A stretch of DNA of 64,000 nt from Hyperoplus lanceolatus (taxonomy: Eukaryota; Chordata; Actinopteri; Uranoscopiformes; Ammodytidae), in contig CM049410.1 of the NCBI GenBank assembly GCA_026929865.2, forward strand, positions 24,705,001 to 24,769,000, given 5' to 3'. The position numbers and the translations under genes were made by a program. Positions 49,889 through 62,709 of this stretch are shown here, piece after piece (position 1 is the first letter of the stretch; each line of letters begins with the position of its first letter). A model generated the notes under the pieces. The model was not told the origin of the DNA. It did no database searches and saw nothing but the letters and a program-made list of their open reading frames with translations.

Positions 49889-49907
49889 TGGCCACAGGAA
49901 GGCAGTG
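49889..49907 (+). promoter_or_regulatory. CTCF-like site (unit B, first)
   Basis: TGGCCACAGGAAGGCAGTG, a slightly weaker core match (A in the G run). It is the counterpart of the site at 48500. Confidence 0.5.
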
Positions 49908-50221
49908 TTCACGTAGCCGTAGCGTATTCGGCTAAATGCCAGTTATTACCAGTATTTTAATTTTAATGTCCGTTATGTTGTTTCTAATTACCAATTTTTT
50001 ATCAATCTTTTTACATATTGATTTTACTAACACTCTATTTGCCAGAAATGTAAGCGAACCCACACAGCAGATGTTTCTCAAACCAACAGCAGCAGACACG
50101 AAATGAACGTTTAAATCCTTCGTGGCTTATTGTTTTATTTTGAAAGGATCAAACGGATGTGCTGTAGTAGTAGTGTCATCGCGTCTAGCTTTACATTGAT
50201 CTTTGATGTAATTCTGAACTG

Positions 50222-50240
50222 TGACCACAAGAGGGCAGCA
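50222..50240 (+). promoter_or_regulatory. CTCF-like site (unit B, second)
   Basis: TGACCACAAGAGGGCAGCA, a strong core match and counterpart of the site at 48933. It lies only 40 bp before a piggyBac-like element. Confidence 0.65.
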
Positions 50241-50284
50241 CAGCGGCACGATAAAGCTCCAACATAAAGTCAGAACGCTGTTAA

Positions 50285-52203
50285 CCCTTGGGTATCCTTA
50301 ACTTTTACTACGCCTTGGTTACCTTAGAGGACAAAAACGTCCTCTCCCTATAAACTGCCATAAAAACATTATACAGTAATATTTTTTTCTACTTTTTTTT
50401 TTACAAACCTTTTATCCCACTTGACCTCTTTACATACATATCAAATATTCATTCATTTGTAATTGCTTTTAACCCTTTACATGCAAGTTTATGTGATGAC
50501 GTGAGCCATTTTTATTTAAAAAAAACACAATAATTGAAAAATTTCTCGTATAATAGATGCAAAGAGAATTTTTTTGAGTGGGATAATTAGACTCAAGGAT
50601 ATGTTAATGATTTGCAATAAAACTGCTTTTGATATATGTTTAGTATTTGTGCAGTCACAGATGCAAATAAATACTCCCTCTCATGACCTTAGAGGACAAA
50701 AACGTCCTCTCCCTATAAACTGCCATAAAAACATTATACATTAATATTTTTTTCTACTTTTTTTTTACAAACCTTTTATCCCACTTGACCTCTTCACATA
50801 CATATCATGTATTCATTCATTTGCAATTGCTTTTAACCCTTTACATGCATGCTTATGTGATGACGTGAGCCATTTTTATTTTAAAAAGACACAATAATTG
50901 AAAAATTTCTCATATAATAGATGCAAAGTGGATTTTTTTGAGTGGGATAATTAGACTCTAGGATATGTTAATGATTTGCAATAAAACTGCTTTTGATACA
51001 TGTTTAGTATTTGTGCAGTCACAGATGCAAATAAATACTCCCTCTCATGACCTCCCTATAAACTGCCCTAAACACATTATACAGTAATATTTTTTTCTAC
51101 TTTTTTTTTTAAAACCTTTTATCCCACTTGACCTCGTTACATACATATCAAATATTAATTCATTGTTAGTTGCTTTTGACCTTTTAATTCCAGTTTCTTT
51201 GATGATGTCAACAAAGTAAACCTGCAGCCACCTGAAAACCCACAAATTGCACCTTACAGCTGCACACATATGCATGCGCACAAAGACACACACACATACA
51301 CACACAGTAATTTCACAACACACACACAGACACAACCCTAAGGTATCCATATGGATCCACACTTTCCATTAATTTCTCATATTTCTTATGTTTAGGCCTG
51401 CAACTCTAAAAAATTACAAAAAAGTACAAAAATGGTTTTAGGGAGCATATTTCATCCTCAAAAAAAAACTGGCGAAAATAAATGATTGAGCTAGATAGGG
51501 CTAAAAAAGCAATTTTGGTGTCTTAAGTGTCAGATTATTGCCTAATATCATCACATTTACATGTGTTTGTCATCATGGCTATGGTTTGAAAAACTAAAGT
51601 TTAAATTGGGCCATTTTTTCCATACACATTTGAGTTTGTAAAGTTTGGCTGTGTGTACACAAACACACACACTATATTTTCTCAATACACACATATGCAC
51701 CACACACTAACATCCCTTCCATCACAATCACACCATTTAGGGTGAATTTTTTTTTTCTATTGCACTGTGGGGGGCAGGACAGACAAAGTGGAAAATTGCT
51801 TGTAATTCAACCCTATGCCAAATATAGGGAAATGTCTCAAAATTTTGATGGTGTTGAAAATGATCAATTTTGATGCTTTGTGTCTAGGATGAAAGCATAA
51901 AATCATTGAAAAAAATATTTTATGCTGTAATGACAGCAGGGTCAAATTGGTGAAAAAAGGCCATTTTGAATGGGAGTCAATAGGGGACAAAAACGTCCTT
52001 AGGGAGCTGAGAGGAACAAAAAAGTGTACAGCCTTTATAATAGATGGTACAAAGTTGCTGAGTAGAAATTCACAAAATATTTTGAAAAAAAAAATCCCTG
52101 GCCAAAAATATTTCAGTTAACATAAGCACAGCCAAAGTTATCCACAAAAAAGAGCGTAAAAAAAGTGCGAAAGGACAAAAACGTCCCCAAGAGCACCTAA
52201 GGG
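50285..52203. mobile_element. piggyBac-like element, non-autonomous, with internal tandem repeats
   Basis: TTAA at 50281-50284 and 52204-52207 flanks ends CCCTTGGGTATCC and CACCTAAGGG. Inside, a unit of about 366 bp starting at the AGAGGACAAAAACGTCC motif repeats (from about 50322 and 50688, with a partial third from 51046). GGACAAAAACGTCC-type words recur near both ends (50330, 50694, 51986, 52172). No transposase frame is seen. Confidence 0.65.
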
Positions 52204-52304
52204 TTAATTATTAGAAAAGTTTTACCAACACTGACGTTCTATAGTTAATAATGAATACATTAGATTTACATATTGATATTAGAAACAAACTTGGACTTCA
52301 TTGA

Positions 52305-52396
52305 AATTATATTATATTATATTATATTATATTATATTATATTATATTATATTATATTATATTATATTATATTATATTATATTATATTATATTATA
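52305..52396. repeat. (ATTAT)n microsatellite
   Basis: About 18 tandem pentanucleotide units, nearly pure. Confidence 0.95.
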
Positions 52397-52399
52397 TAT

Positions 52400-53180
52400 T
52401 TGAATAATGGCTAAAGTTTTAAATGATTAAATCTTACAGGTTAAATTGTTAATTAAAATGTTGAATTATTACACTTCAGAACAGGCAAAATCCCTAATTG
52501 CCTTGTTAAATCATACATTTCAGTACAAGCTCCATTTTTTTATTCAATTGTTAAACTAATACATATTACACTACTTACTATAGGCGAAGTAGTTTTACAT
52601 TTTTAATTATAAATTGCCTGTATTGCCTATATGACAGCTCCTCAGTCCCCCTCACTCTTGCTTGGTTTTATTCATGGTGTCTCCAAGCGCTATACATACA
52701 TATTTATATTTTACTGCCGTCCTGTATTTGTTGCCAAAGCCAATGTTGTTGATTGTTGTGAAGCAGAAGAACATTTTTTCACATTGTGGACATACATTGT
52801 TCCTTAACCTTAACCTTTTCACTTCTTCTTCAAAAACCTTTTCAATGCATGACTTTTGAATACTGTTTGTGCAGAGTTACTGTAGAGTAGGGGCAGGAAT
52901 ATATAAGCATTATGCTTCTGTCTGCTTCTTCTCAAACTTATCCTTTTTTTCTCTCTAATATAATCAGATTGCTTTATCTATATTTTGTGTTTTATCTTTC
53001 GTGCTTTTATCAGATAATTTTTTCTTTTACATAATCTTGAATTTTTGAAAATTAATGAAGAATCTAATCATGATTAGATCAGAATAGCGTTCTCCCATGA
53101 TGCATCAGGTCGAGCAGCTCGGCCGTGACTCATCCAAACCGCCGTCCGTTAGCGCCGAGAGCAGATGGTTAAACGGAGCG

Positions 53181-53213
<33 letters not shown>

Positions 53214-53738
53214 CGTATTCATTATGATTCTTGGCTGATGGGAAAGGGTGACTGATTGTTTCTGTGGAGGGTTTTTACAGCCTTTCATTCACTTAATGTG
53301 CACAGGTGGACACACTAACAGATTCATTTAGCAACAATTTAACATGGAGGCACTTCTTCAGCACTTTGGTCCACACTGAAATATCTCAATAATTAATGGA
53401 TGGATTGTCATTAAACTCAGCACAAACATTAATTTTCTGCAGAGGAAGAATCTTAATGACTTTAAATTATCCTCTGACATTTGCTCTAGCGCTGCCATCT
53501 GGTCAAAAGCTATTATATACAATCCTGTTAAAGGTGCTGTGAGCGAAATGGTTATTTTAGCTAACTTCCTGTCAGTGACTGCAGTTAGCAGATTACATGC
53601 AGAGCTGGTGACTGAGAGATCGGAGTTATGAAACACACACACTGTATACGTTATCACTGTATGAATATAGAGCAATTTAACACTTATATTCACATAAATA
53701 TATCGCTCACTTCACCTTTAACATCATGTGGTTTTAAG
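52400..53738. other. intergenic, nothing firmly recognised
   Basis: No supported gene. (TG)n at 53186-53212. 53095-53180 is GC-richer than its surroundings but has no frame. Confidence 0.5.
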
Positions 53739-54113
53739 TAGAGCTGCAACGATTAATCGACGAATCGATTATTAATCGATTATTAAAATAATCGCCAACT
53801 ATTTTGATAATCGATTAATCGTTTTGTGTAATTTTTTAATAAAAAATGTCCAAATTCTCTGATTTCAGCTCCTCAAATGTGAATATTTTCTGGTTTCTTT
53901 AATCCTATTATGACAGTAAACTGAAATATTTGTGTGTTTTGGACATAACAATACATTTGAGGATGTCAACATGGGCTTTGGAAAATGTATCAACATATTT
54001 CACCATTTTCTGACATTTTACGTACCAAAAAACTAATCGATTAATAATCGATTAATCGAGAAAATAATCGACAGATTAATCGATTATCAAAATAATCGTT
54101 AGTTGCAGCCCTA
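53739..54113. mobile_element. hAT-type MITE
   Basis: 375 bp flanked by a perfect 8-bp duplication GTTTTAAG (53731-53738 and 54114-54121). Ends TAGAGCTGCAACGATTA and a reverse-complement TTGCAGCCCTA. Subterminal arrays of ATCGATTA words face each other. Non-coding. Clean flanks suggest a recent insertion. Confidence 0.85.
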
Positions 54114-54250
54114 GTTTTAAGATACAACCATTACCACATGTTTAGCTTCTTCCTGACATGAGATACTTGTACAAAACACATTGTTTATTAATATTCTTGT
54201 TGCCACCTGACAGAAAACGTAGGAGGTGAAGTCAACTGGAGAAAGTGTTA

Positions 54251-54251
<1 letters not shown>

Positions 54252-54330
<79 letters not shown>

Positions 54331-54628
54331 CCTGTGTCAGTGTGTGCGTCTGCGTGTAGTTTTATACCTTTTAGAGTGAGGACATTTTTTGCCGGTACTC
54401 ACTTTGGGACAGGCCTTTAAAGGGCTGTTTGAGGGTTAACACTAGGTTTTAAGATTCAGGTATGAATTAGGTTTATGTTAGGGTTAGTGTAAGGGTTGGG
54501 GTTAGGCATTTTGTTTTGATGGTTGGGGTTAGTGTAAGGGGCTCGGGAATGCATTATGTCAATGAGTGTCCTCACAAGTATAGCTGTACAAACATGTGTG
54601 TGTCTCTGTCTGTGGCTCTGTGTGTGTT

Positions 54629-54660
<32 letters not shown>
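54252..54660. repeat. TG microsatellites around a GGTTAGGGTTAG-rich dispersed repeat
   Basis: (TG)n at 54252-54326 and 54635-54661 flank a block (GTGAGGACATTTTTTGCCGG, then GGGTTAG-rich DNA) that is common next to TG tracts in fish genomes. The GGGTTAG words are not a clean telomere array. Confidence 0.6.
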
Positions 54661-54667
<7 letters not shown>

Positions 54668-54839
54668 GTGAGCTACTGAGATATTTAATCTGACCCTGCC
54701 AGAAGGGGGAAAAGACATTGCTTTTCCTTTTCCACTAACTCTTGAACTAATGATTTATCTTTTTCACCCTGGAAAACCGGGAGCATCCATCAGAATTAAC
54801 TGGAGTTCCATGTTGTGCGTGGGCGATGGCTTGTAGGCA

Positions 54840-55510
<671 letters not shown>

Positions 55511-55627
55511 CACACACGCACACACATACACACATACACAGCTTTACTCACAAACACACAGATCTATACTCTCTCTCTGCCAATGCCCCGGGGCTGGGTA
55601 AATAAAGCACCAGCCGGGCAAATCCCT

Positions 55628-55628
<1 letters not shown>

Positions 55629-55658
<30 letters not shown>

Positions 55659-55664
55659 GTGTGG
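55629..55664. repeat. (TG)n microsatellite
   Basis: About 17 TG units with one CG interruption, just before the L2 LINE fragment. Confidence 0.9.
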
Positions 55665-55691
55665 GGGGTGCGAACAGCTGTATATCAATGT

Positions 55692-56453
55692 AAGTAAGTA
55701 AGTAAAGTAAAGTTTATTTATATAGCGCCTCTCGCAGACCAGGGTCACAAAGCGCTTCACATTAAAAAACACAATAAAATACAATAAAACGACACATATA
55801 CAGAGTCTGTTATAAAGAAGAGTTTCCTAAGAATGTACAATATAATACTATACAATATAATACAGATTACATAGACATGGATCTAGAAGGCCTGTCTGAA
55901 CAAGTGCGTCTTAAGCTGACTCTTAAAAATATCCACAGAGTCCAGAATGCGCAGGGACTGGGGCAGGTCATTCCACAGACGAGGAGCAACAGCCTTGAAA
56001 GATCTGTCTCCTCTGGTTTTAAAACGAGTGCGAGGAACCATCAGGAGGTTCTGCGTGGAGGACCTCAGGCTCCTGTTGGAGGCATAAGGCTGGATCAGGC
56101 CCTTAATATAATCAGGAGCCTGACCGTGAAGAGCCCTGAACGTCAGCACCAGGATTTTAAAGTTTACTCTGTATGCGACAGGGAGCCAATGTAAAGCTTT
56201 CAAAATAGGAGAAATATGGGCTCTCCTGTGGGTGCGGGTCAGGAGCCTCGCCGCCGAGTTTTGGACAACTTGTAAACGAGCCAAGCCTTTTTTACTAAGG
56301 CATGTTAGAAGGCTGTTACAGTAGTCCAATCGTGAGGACACAAAAGTGTGGACAATCATCTCAAGGTCGTGGCTCGAGACCATGTGTCTGAGCTTGGAGA
56401 TGTTGCGCAAGTGAAAATTGCAGTTCTTGACCAGCTGATTCATATGCCGTTAT
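55692..56453 (-). mobile_element. L2-type LINE, 5'-truncated
   Basis: Flanked by a perfect 9-bp duplication TATCAATGT (55683-55691 and 56454-56462). On -, 56443-55883 is an open 186-codon C-terminal reverse-transcriptase region ([43 protein letters not shown]) ending KTHLFRQAF. It is followed by a short 3' UTR (TATATAAATAAAC) and a (CTTA)n tail. The unbroken frame and perfect duplication point to a young insertion. Confidence 0.92.
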
Positions 56454-56462
56454 TATCAATGT

Positions 56463-58532
56463 GCTTCTGTTTCTCTGTCTCCCCCCAGGCTAAATATAAC
56501 ATTGCTGCTGTCATAGTGGGTGGTGCATACATTTATGAATGAGTGAGTGAGTGAGTTTTTGTTAGAGCCATTTTTGGTTTAATATTATATTTGATGAATT
56601 GTTTAATATGCAAGATGAATTCAGTATGGTTATTTGAGTTGTTTGTTTGTTTACATTTAGAAAATCACAATTTGCTTTTGACATACAGTACAGTTGATGC
56701 CATAGTTGGCTTGATGAGCTCCCCTGTGTGTATTTAGGAGAGAAGCCAGAAGGTAATTAGATGAACGGGAAGCGGCACAGTTTTTTGACCGCTCAGTGAC
56801 AGCTCTTTTGGTTTAATTTAGAGGAAAAAGTTTATCTTGATGATCCATGTTAGCGTTTGTTTTTGTTAAATAAATACTGCAAACTGACGGACGATCTCGA
56901 GCTTTTATTTTTGGAACCAAAGGGGCGAGCGTGTATCGAAAAGCCACAATCCCGAACCAGCGTGATAGATTATTTTCATAACACCTAAATAAGTCACGAC
57001 AGTTTTTGATGAACGATATAGAGACGTCGCCTTATTGGCTGTTACTTCAAAATAACTGCAGATTTTCTTCAGTGGTGGAGAGTTTATTCACATGTTATAC
57101 TATAGTCTGCGTGAATACTCTATTCTGATTGGCTGGAGAACATTCCATAGGTGTGTATATCAGTACTCACAGTGTTCAAAGTGGGCTGGTATACTCTGCA
57201 CTTCCACATTTTACGCTTTCAAGTACCTTGTTTTTTTCTTGCGTACCGGCACTTGTCACAGGCTGCCAGTACTCTACTCTGCCCTCTCAATATCAGGTTC
57301 CAGTATATCATTATATATATATTGTATTATGACCCTGTTGTCATTAAACAGAAAAAAACTACGTTACCGGGCCAGGGGGCGTACAGCACTACGTTGGCAC
57401 TCATTTGTTAATAAGGGAGTAATGGCACCTTCTCCCCCACTTAAGCATTGAGTACTCAGACCTTTTGGTACGGCACTACAGTAAGGTCCCGTTTATGTGA
57501 TTGATTTTGATTTGTTTTTAATCAATACGAGAAATTGTATAGGCCTGGTCTCATTTTATCTTCTTTGTTAAATTGACAAAGAGGAACTTTTAGATGCCAT
57601 ACCAGTATTAATCTGACTTAGTCACATATAAATACATTACCTCATTGTGATGCATCGTCGGACAACAAAAATGTGAAAGTTGTCTGACTTATAAGAGAAA
57701 ATTTAAGTCTTCAGCTCAAACTGATTCTGACTCAAGTAACATCCCTTTAGGACATTCATTCATGATCAAGTGATTACTGTGATATTAGTCATTTGTCTCA
57801 GTTTCAATCTCTTTAACAACAAACGCACTCGTACTAAATATGGACACCACCCAAAAACAATGCAATTCATACTCCAACATAATAACTGAAATATATCCCA
57901 CATATTAAGCATATGTTTGAGTAAAATTAACATTTTGATTTTATAATATAAACTACTGACAACATTTCTACCAAATTCACAATAAAAATATTGTTATTTA
58001 GAGCATTTTCAATAAGTAATGTAGAGATAAAGATTTAAGAAAAATCCAGACTGGTCTCTTAATTTTTTTCGGGGCTGTATGTTGAACTAATGCAAAATTA
58101 TACAACACCAAACAGGATGAAAAATCAACACAAACGACTAAAGCAATATTTGTTCCATTTAGTGGTTTTTCATTTCATCTTTATCTACAAGCAGCAGGAA
58201 GCACGGGGCCAGTTTTCAAGTTCAACGAGATGCATTTATGAATTCCGAGCTTCTGTCACAGGTTTTTTTCTCTCACAAATCGCTGGTGTATTTTTGTCAA
58301 AACACAAAAAAAAATCTTTCACCAGCGTACCAGGGTCACAGTATCAGCTGCTCAGCGGAATGTCAAAAGTAAGGCCAAAATCAGGCCCTGAATAAGCCAT
58401 AGAAAACCACATAAAAGCTCAACATCTCATGCATTATGAAAAGGCATGAAACTCTGTCGAATTCAAAATAATGTTATCATAATTCTAATATGCAACAGCC
58501 AATGAGTTTGAAAGGAAAAGCAATACCGACTG
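56463..58532. other. intergenic, no gene seen
   Basis: AT-rich. 57095-57300 (CTGATTGGCTGGAGAAC and flanks) resembles a dispersed fish repeat but ends were not found. The overlapping short frames near 57.1-57.4 kb have no support. Confidence 0.45.
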
Positions 58533-58544
58533 AATAACATTTTT

Positions 58545-58725
58545 TTTTAAAGATATTTTTTGGGCATTTATATGCTTTATTGACAGTGCAGAGAGACAGA
58601 GGTGAAATGGGGCAGAGAGGGGAGTGACATGCAGAGAACGACCGCGGGTGGGAATCAAACCCGGGTCTGCTGCTGGGCCCGGCCCGGGAGGGGGACGCCT
58701 TACCAGCTGAGCTAAAGGCACCCCC
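58545..58725 (-). mobile_element. tRNA-derived SINE
   Basis: Perfect 12-bp duplication AATAACATTTTT (58533-58544 and 58726-58737). On -: A box TTAGCTCAGCTGGTAAGG, B box GGGTTTGATTCC, body GCATGTCACTCCCCTCTCTG and AATAAAGC near the tail. Same family as 62522-62709. Confidence 0.9.
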
Positions 58726-58737
58726 AATAACATTTTT

Positions 58738-60225
58738 GACACTTGGCCTCCTGCAAGAACAAATTGTGTGAAAAATACATATGTAAGCACTATGAATAAT
58801 TGAAGAAAATTTGTGGCATTCGTGCTTTTTCTCTGAGGTATTAGTGAAATGTCACAAGCAGATTGTCAGTCTCTCTCCGCGGTGTATATAAAAAACCTGA
58901 AATCATATTAATATTAATCCTCGTGGATATGGAGGATCTTGAATTTAAGATCAGAGTGTATTGAGACTAGACTACAGGTGCTTTCCAGTACACATTCTTC
59001 CCTGCTATTTAGTTTGGTACAAAAAGTTTTAGGATGTCCCAATACTAGATGCCAAATGCAGTATCCTTAAAATACCTGGATGCGCTACTACATCCGGTCA
59101 ACATTTTGTAGTGTTCAAAGTTAGGTCACATCGACTGAGCCTCAGAGGGAAATTATGATTAGGTTTGGCTACTGGTAGCACTTGGGGGAGGCTAAGGTGA
59201 GATCCTAGTTTTTGTTTAATGCAGAAAACATCAAAAGTGACAAGAAGCAATAATATTAACATGTATTAATACTACAATGTTTCATTAAACGTCAACCACA
59301 GAGTTTTTGGGACACGCCCGCTATGTAAAACAATTTGTACACCAACCATCCACCCGACCACCTCCCGTAACAATACAAGAACATCCCGGCAGTGATAACA
59401 TTTACCATTAAAACATTAGCGGCAAGTAGCATGTACACACAATTAATTTGACATGGGGTTTCAGGCCATGCCATCAAAGTAGCATTTCAGCTAATGTGCA
59501 GATGGCTGCAAATGATTGTCACATTGTGGAATAAAACATCTAAAATTACAACAATCAACAGGGTACATAATGTATATTATAGTTAATAAAGGCACAGCTT
59601 TGTACATTCAGGCATGCATATGTACACAATATAAACAGTCATACATTCAGTATGTTGATAGAAGTCCTTCAAATGCTCATAACAATTTAAAGTCCATTCA
59701 TAAAAAAAAAAAGGTGAGTAAAGTGTTTATGTATTTTTTGAATGGGCTTTTAGCTCCATTACCAACAATTCAGTGTTGTGGATTAGAATCAGGCTCTTCC
59801 CTGTGTTGTAATACTGAGTTCACTTCACAGTAACATAAGCCCCTCACCCAAAGACTCCGGAGAATATCTGGAGAATCTGACAGACCTGAAAAAGGATCTA
59901 CCCTTTCACATATGATGCACACAGCAGGAGAATGTTCATGTGTTACAAGAAATAATCCGGGTAATTTGGGAGAGGGGCGGCATCTGGATTTGTGCAACGT
60001 TTTCCTCGTTGGCTCAAACCACCAGAAGGGCGTGGATTTCTTCAACCCCTTCAGTTTGCAGACATTTTCGTCGTCTCATTGCCTAAAATGACTTTCCTCC
60101 TTCAGCCTCGGACATTTGTGTTCATACTACTCACCCTAACCCTACAGCTCACCAGTGTAAACACTGGATAATTTAAGAGTCGCAGCACATGTGTGAAAGG
60201 GGCTTAACTGTTTTTTTATTTCGCA
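58738..60225. other. sstr3 3' side, no further gene seen
   Basis: The 3' UTR of sstr3 must lie at the right end; TTTATT at 60216-60221 (AATAAA on -) is very close to the stop and others occur further left. 58975-59115 resembles a decayed GGATG/TAGTA-type MITE. Nothing else recognised. Confidence 0.45.
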
Positions 60226-61659
60226 CTATAAGTAACTGATCTCCAATGAGGTGCTCTGTTCAGTGTTTTCCTCTGGCAGAGTTTTAATGCTGCCGTTCTT
60301 GGTCCCATTGAGGATGAGTGGCACAGTCAGCGTGGAGCCATTCACTGGATCTTTCCCTTTCATGTCCCCAGCTTTGTCCTTCTTGTCTGGGGACGACGGA
60401 GTCTCGGTCGCCCCTGGAGTCGCTCCATTGCCCGAGAGCAGCGGCTGAGAGCTCTGTGGCTGGGAGCTGCTGTTGCCGTTTTGTGCAATCCGGTAGATCT
60501 CAGTCATCTCCGAAACGTCTTCCTCGTCATCGTCATCTTCGTCCCTAAACGCCCGTCGCAGACTCTCCCTGGGCATGAGCGCATTCCTGCCTTCCTCACG
60601 CCTCTGCTGGCGTTCCATAGGCTCATGGTTTTCTACTTTCCTCGTGGACCTACACAAGGCTTTCCGAAAACCCCTCTTGAAGTTGTCGGACAAGAAGCCA
60701 TAGACGATTGGGTTAGCACAGCTGTTAGCGTATCCGAGAACAACCACAAAATAGTACAGACCCTGGTATTCTGGGGGCAAGGACACTAGCAGGTTTAGGA
60801 TGTTGAGGGCGTAGAATGGAAGCCAGCAGAAGACAAAGACGGCAACGACAATCACGACCATGCGCGTCACTTTTCTCTCTGACTTCCTGCGCTTGGTGGA
60901 AGTGGCGTGGACTTTCTTACCCGAGCTGCGGACCTTGAAAACGATTAGCAGATAGCAGAGGCATATGATGAGAAGAGGGCAGAAGAATCCAACCGTGGAG
61001 GTGTAGATTATGAAAGCCGCCCGCCAGATGTTAGCCGGCTGCGGCCAGGCGATGTTACAGGTGCCGCCCGCTTTCTGGATGTTGGCAAAGATGACCACGG
61101 GTAGAACGACTAGAAACGACAGCGCCCAGATAGTGCCGTTCACCAACTTGGCCATTTGAGGGCGCCGCCATCTTGAAGAGCGAATGGGGTGGACCACAGC
61201 GAGATAGCGATCAATGCTCATCACAGTAAGGCAGAAGATGCTGGTGAATTGATTTATAGAGTCGACAGTCATGACTAGACGGCACATGAAAGAACCAAAC
61301 GGCCATGTTTGGAGGGTGTTCTGGACGGCGAGAAAAGGCAAGCCGAGCATGAAGAGCTCATCGGCGATCGCCAAGTTCAGGATGTAGATGTTGGTCACTG
61401 ACTCTGTTTTGGAATAGTGCAGCACAATGTGGATCACCAGAGTGTTTCCACCCAATCCGATGACGCAAACGATTATGTATATGAGTGGGATGAGGACCCC
61501 TGCCACGCTGAGGCCTTCGGCGACCTCCGGGATGGTGGAGTTGGTGGAGTTGAACAGCGTTTCGTTGAAATCGCTGTCGTTGAACATGAGCAGATACACG
61601 GGGAGTCCAGGCAATGGGCTGGTGGCAAAGCTGCCGTTCTCCCACGTCTCATCCGCCAT
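60226..61659 (-). CDS. sstr3: somatostatin receptor type 3
   Basis: Single coding exon, 477 residues; a G protein-coupled receptor for somatostatin, expected to couple to Gi and act at the plasma membrane. Five N-glycosylation sequons (N8, N27, N32, N37, N40) precede TM1. Class A landmarks are present: GNTLV in TM1, LAIAD in TM2, DRY ([10 protein letters not shown]), CWLPF in TM6 and the somatostatin-receptor signature [14 protein letters not shown] in TM7. A Cys for palmitoylation is in KALCRS. It is assigned to type 3, rather than the similar type 5, by VAGVLIPL before TM1, [13 protein letters not shown], the long acidic C-tail (DEDDDDEED) and the ISYL C-terminus. The third intracellular loop lacks the AP[AS]CQ ciliary motif of mammalian SSTR3. 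Length exceeds the human form (about 418) because of a longer tail. Confidence 0.95.
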   Translation of the reverse strand: MADETWENGSFATSPLPGLPVYLLMFNDSDFNETLFNSTNSTIPEVAEGLSVAGVLIPLIYIIVCVIGLGGNTLVIHIVLHYSKTESVTNIYILNLAIADELFMLGLPFLAVQNTLQTWPFGSFMCRLVMTVDSINQFTSIFCLTVMSIDRYLAVVHPIRSSRWRRPQMAKLVNGTIWALSFLVVLPVVIFANIQKAGGTCNIAWPQPANIWRAAFIIYTSTVGFFCPLLIICLCYLLIVFKVRSSGKKVHATSTKRRKSERKVTRMVVIVVAVFVFCWLPFYALNILNLLVSLPPEYQGLYYFVVVLGYANSCANPIVYGFLSDNFKRGFRKALCRSTRKVENHEPMERQQRREEGRNALMPRESLRRAFRDEDDDDEEDVSEMTEIYRIAQNGNSSSQPQSSQPLLSGNGATPGATETPSSPDKKDKAGDMKGKDPVNGSTLTVPLILNGTKNGSIKTLPEENTEQSTSLEISYL

Positions 61660-61741
61660 CTCCAGACCCCGGGAAGAGAGACGTCACCCTAGTATGTGGT
61701 CTAGTTCTTCAGCTGCTATGTCCTTCTGCCGCCCATCTGCT
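61660..61741 (-). promoter_or_regulatory. sstr3 5' UTR, acceptor of an upstream intron
   Basis: On -, TTTTCTCTCTCCAACAG ends at 61742, a good pyrimidine tract and acceptor, so the coding exon probably starts at 61741 with 82 nt of leader. An upstream non-coding exon should lie at higher coordinates and was not located. Confidence 0.55.
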
Positions 61742-61744
61742 CTG

Positions 61745-62507
61745 TTGGAGAGAGAAAATGAAATAGTTATCTGACCGAATAAATTACATTTGTCTTCATT
61801 TGATTCCAATCCGAGGAGTGGGAAAATAAAATAAGTATTAACATGGTTGTTTTCGAAGAACATAAGGAGGACGTTTCTTTCTTGCAAAACAAAACTGTTA
61901 ATAAGAATATTGCTTTTTCTAGAATTCATAGTCTAATATGCACAAAGCCGACAAGCAAGAAGAAATACAACATTACTGCAAATACAGCCATTTTTCACAA
62001 TAGACCCTCAATACTTTGCAACGCTTTGACAGCAAATCCAATTTATTTTTCAAATGTTTACCAAATGTTTGAGATGCTTGTAAGTGCAGACATAAAAATA
62101 CTGTGGATGTCCAATGCCCGTCACCACCAACGTGCTCACAATGAAATACACAGGAAGCCATCAGAGATAACACTCAAGAGGACATGTGGCAAGAGACAAA
62201 AAGCAAAAAAAAAACACAGGATACAATATACAATGACTGATAGCAGCTGGCTTGGAGGTGGATGTGACACAATGAAAGCCTTTTGAAGATGGTTGTTTGC
62301 AGGTGGATTGATTTGACATCAGCGGCTATATTTAGCCCTATTGATAGAGCAGGCAGTGTTTTCTCACACAAGTGCAATGCCGATAATTGACATTTCATTG
62401 GCAACCAAGCAGATGCTACTTTAATGTGAAGTGGGAACACAGAGGCAGAGGAGCGTCGGCTGGTACACACTTATTATAGGTGAGATCGTGCAGTCTCAGG
62501 GGACTCG
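61745..62507. other. upstream of sstr3, nothing recognised
   Basis: Likely intron or 5' flank of sstr3. Open frames are short, A/T-rich and unsupported. Confidence 0.45.
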
Positions 62508-62521
62508 AGCTTGGTACATAT

Positions 62522-62709
62522 ATTTTTTTTTTCTTAGATATTTTTTTGGCATTTTTATGCTTTATTGATAGTGTACAGACAGAGTTGAAATGGGGCAGAG
62601 AGGAGAGTGACATGCAGAGGACGACCGCGGGCTGGAATCGAACCCGGGTCCGCTGCTGGCCGAGGCCCATGGGGGGGACGCCCTACCAACTGAGTTAAGG
62701 GCGCCCCCA
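62522..62709 (-). mobile_element. tRNA-derived SINE
   Basis: Flanked by AGCTTGGTACATAT (62508-62521) and AGCTTGATACATAT (62710-62723), one mismatch. On -: TTAACTCAGTTGGTAGGG, GGGTTCGATTCC and the same body as 58545-58725. Confidence 0.9.

Larger units (their letters stand above)
48240..50280. repeat. diverged tandem duplication carrying paired CTCF-like sites
   Basis: Unit A (about 48240-49000) and unit B (about 49680-50280) align in order. Shared stretches are ACGAGGAA, a GAGACNGTCATTAA region, CTTGACGCTTTTTAA, TTGTTTCTAATTACCA, TTATTTTGAAAGGAT and TCTAGCTTTACAT. Each holds two CTCF-like motifs. About 680 bp of unrelated sequence separates them. No coding potential. Confidence 0.65.

Noticed and set aside
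57092-57451. Overlapping 67-119-codon + strand frames
   Set aside because: Three frames open together, composition unlike coding DNA, and the sequence resembles a dispersed repeat.
59770-60045. 91-codon - strand frame downstream of sstr3
   Set aside because: No family resemblance, no splice support; probably within or beyond the sstr3 3' UTR.
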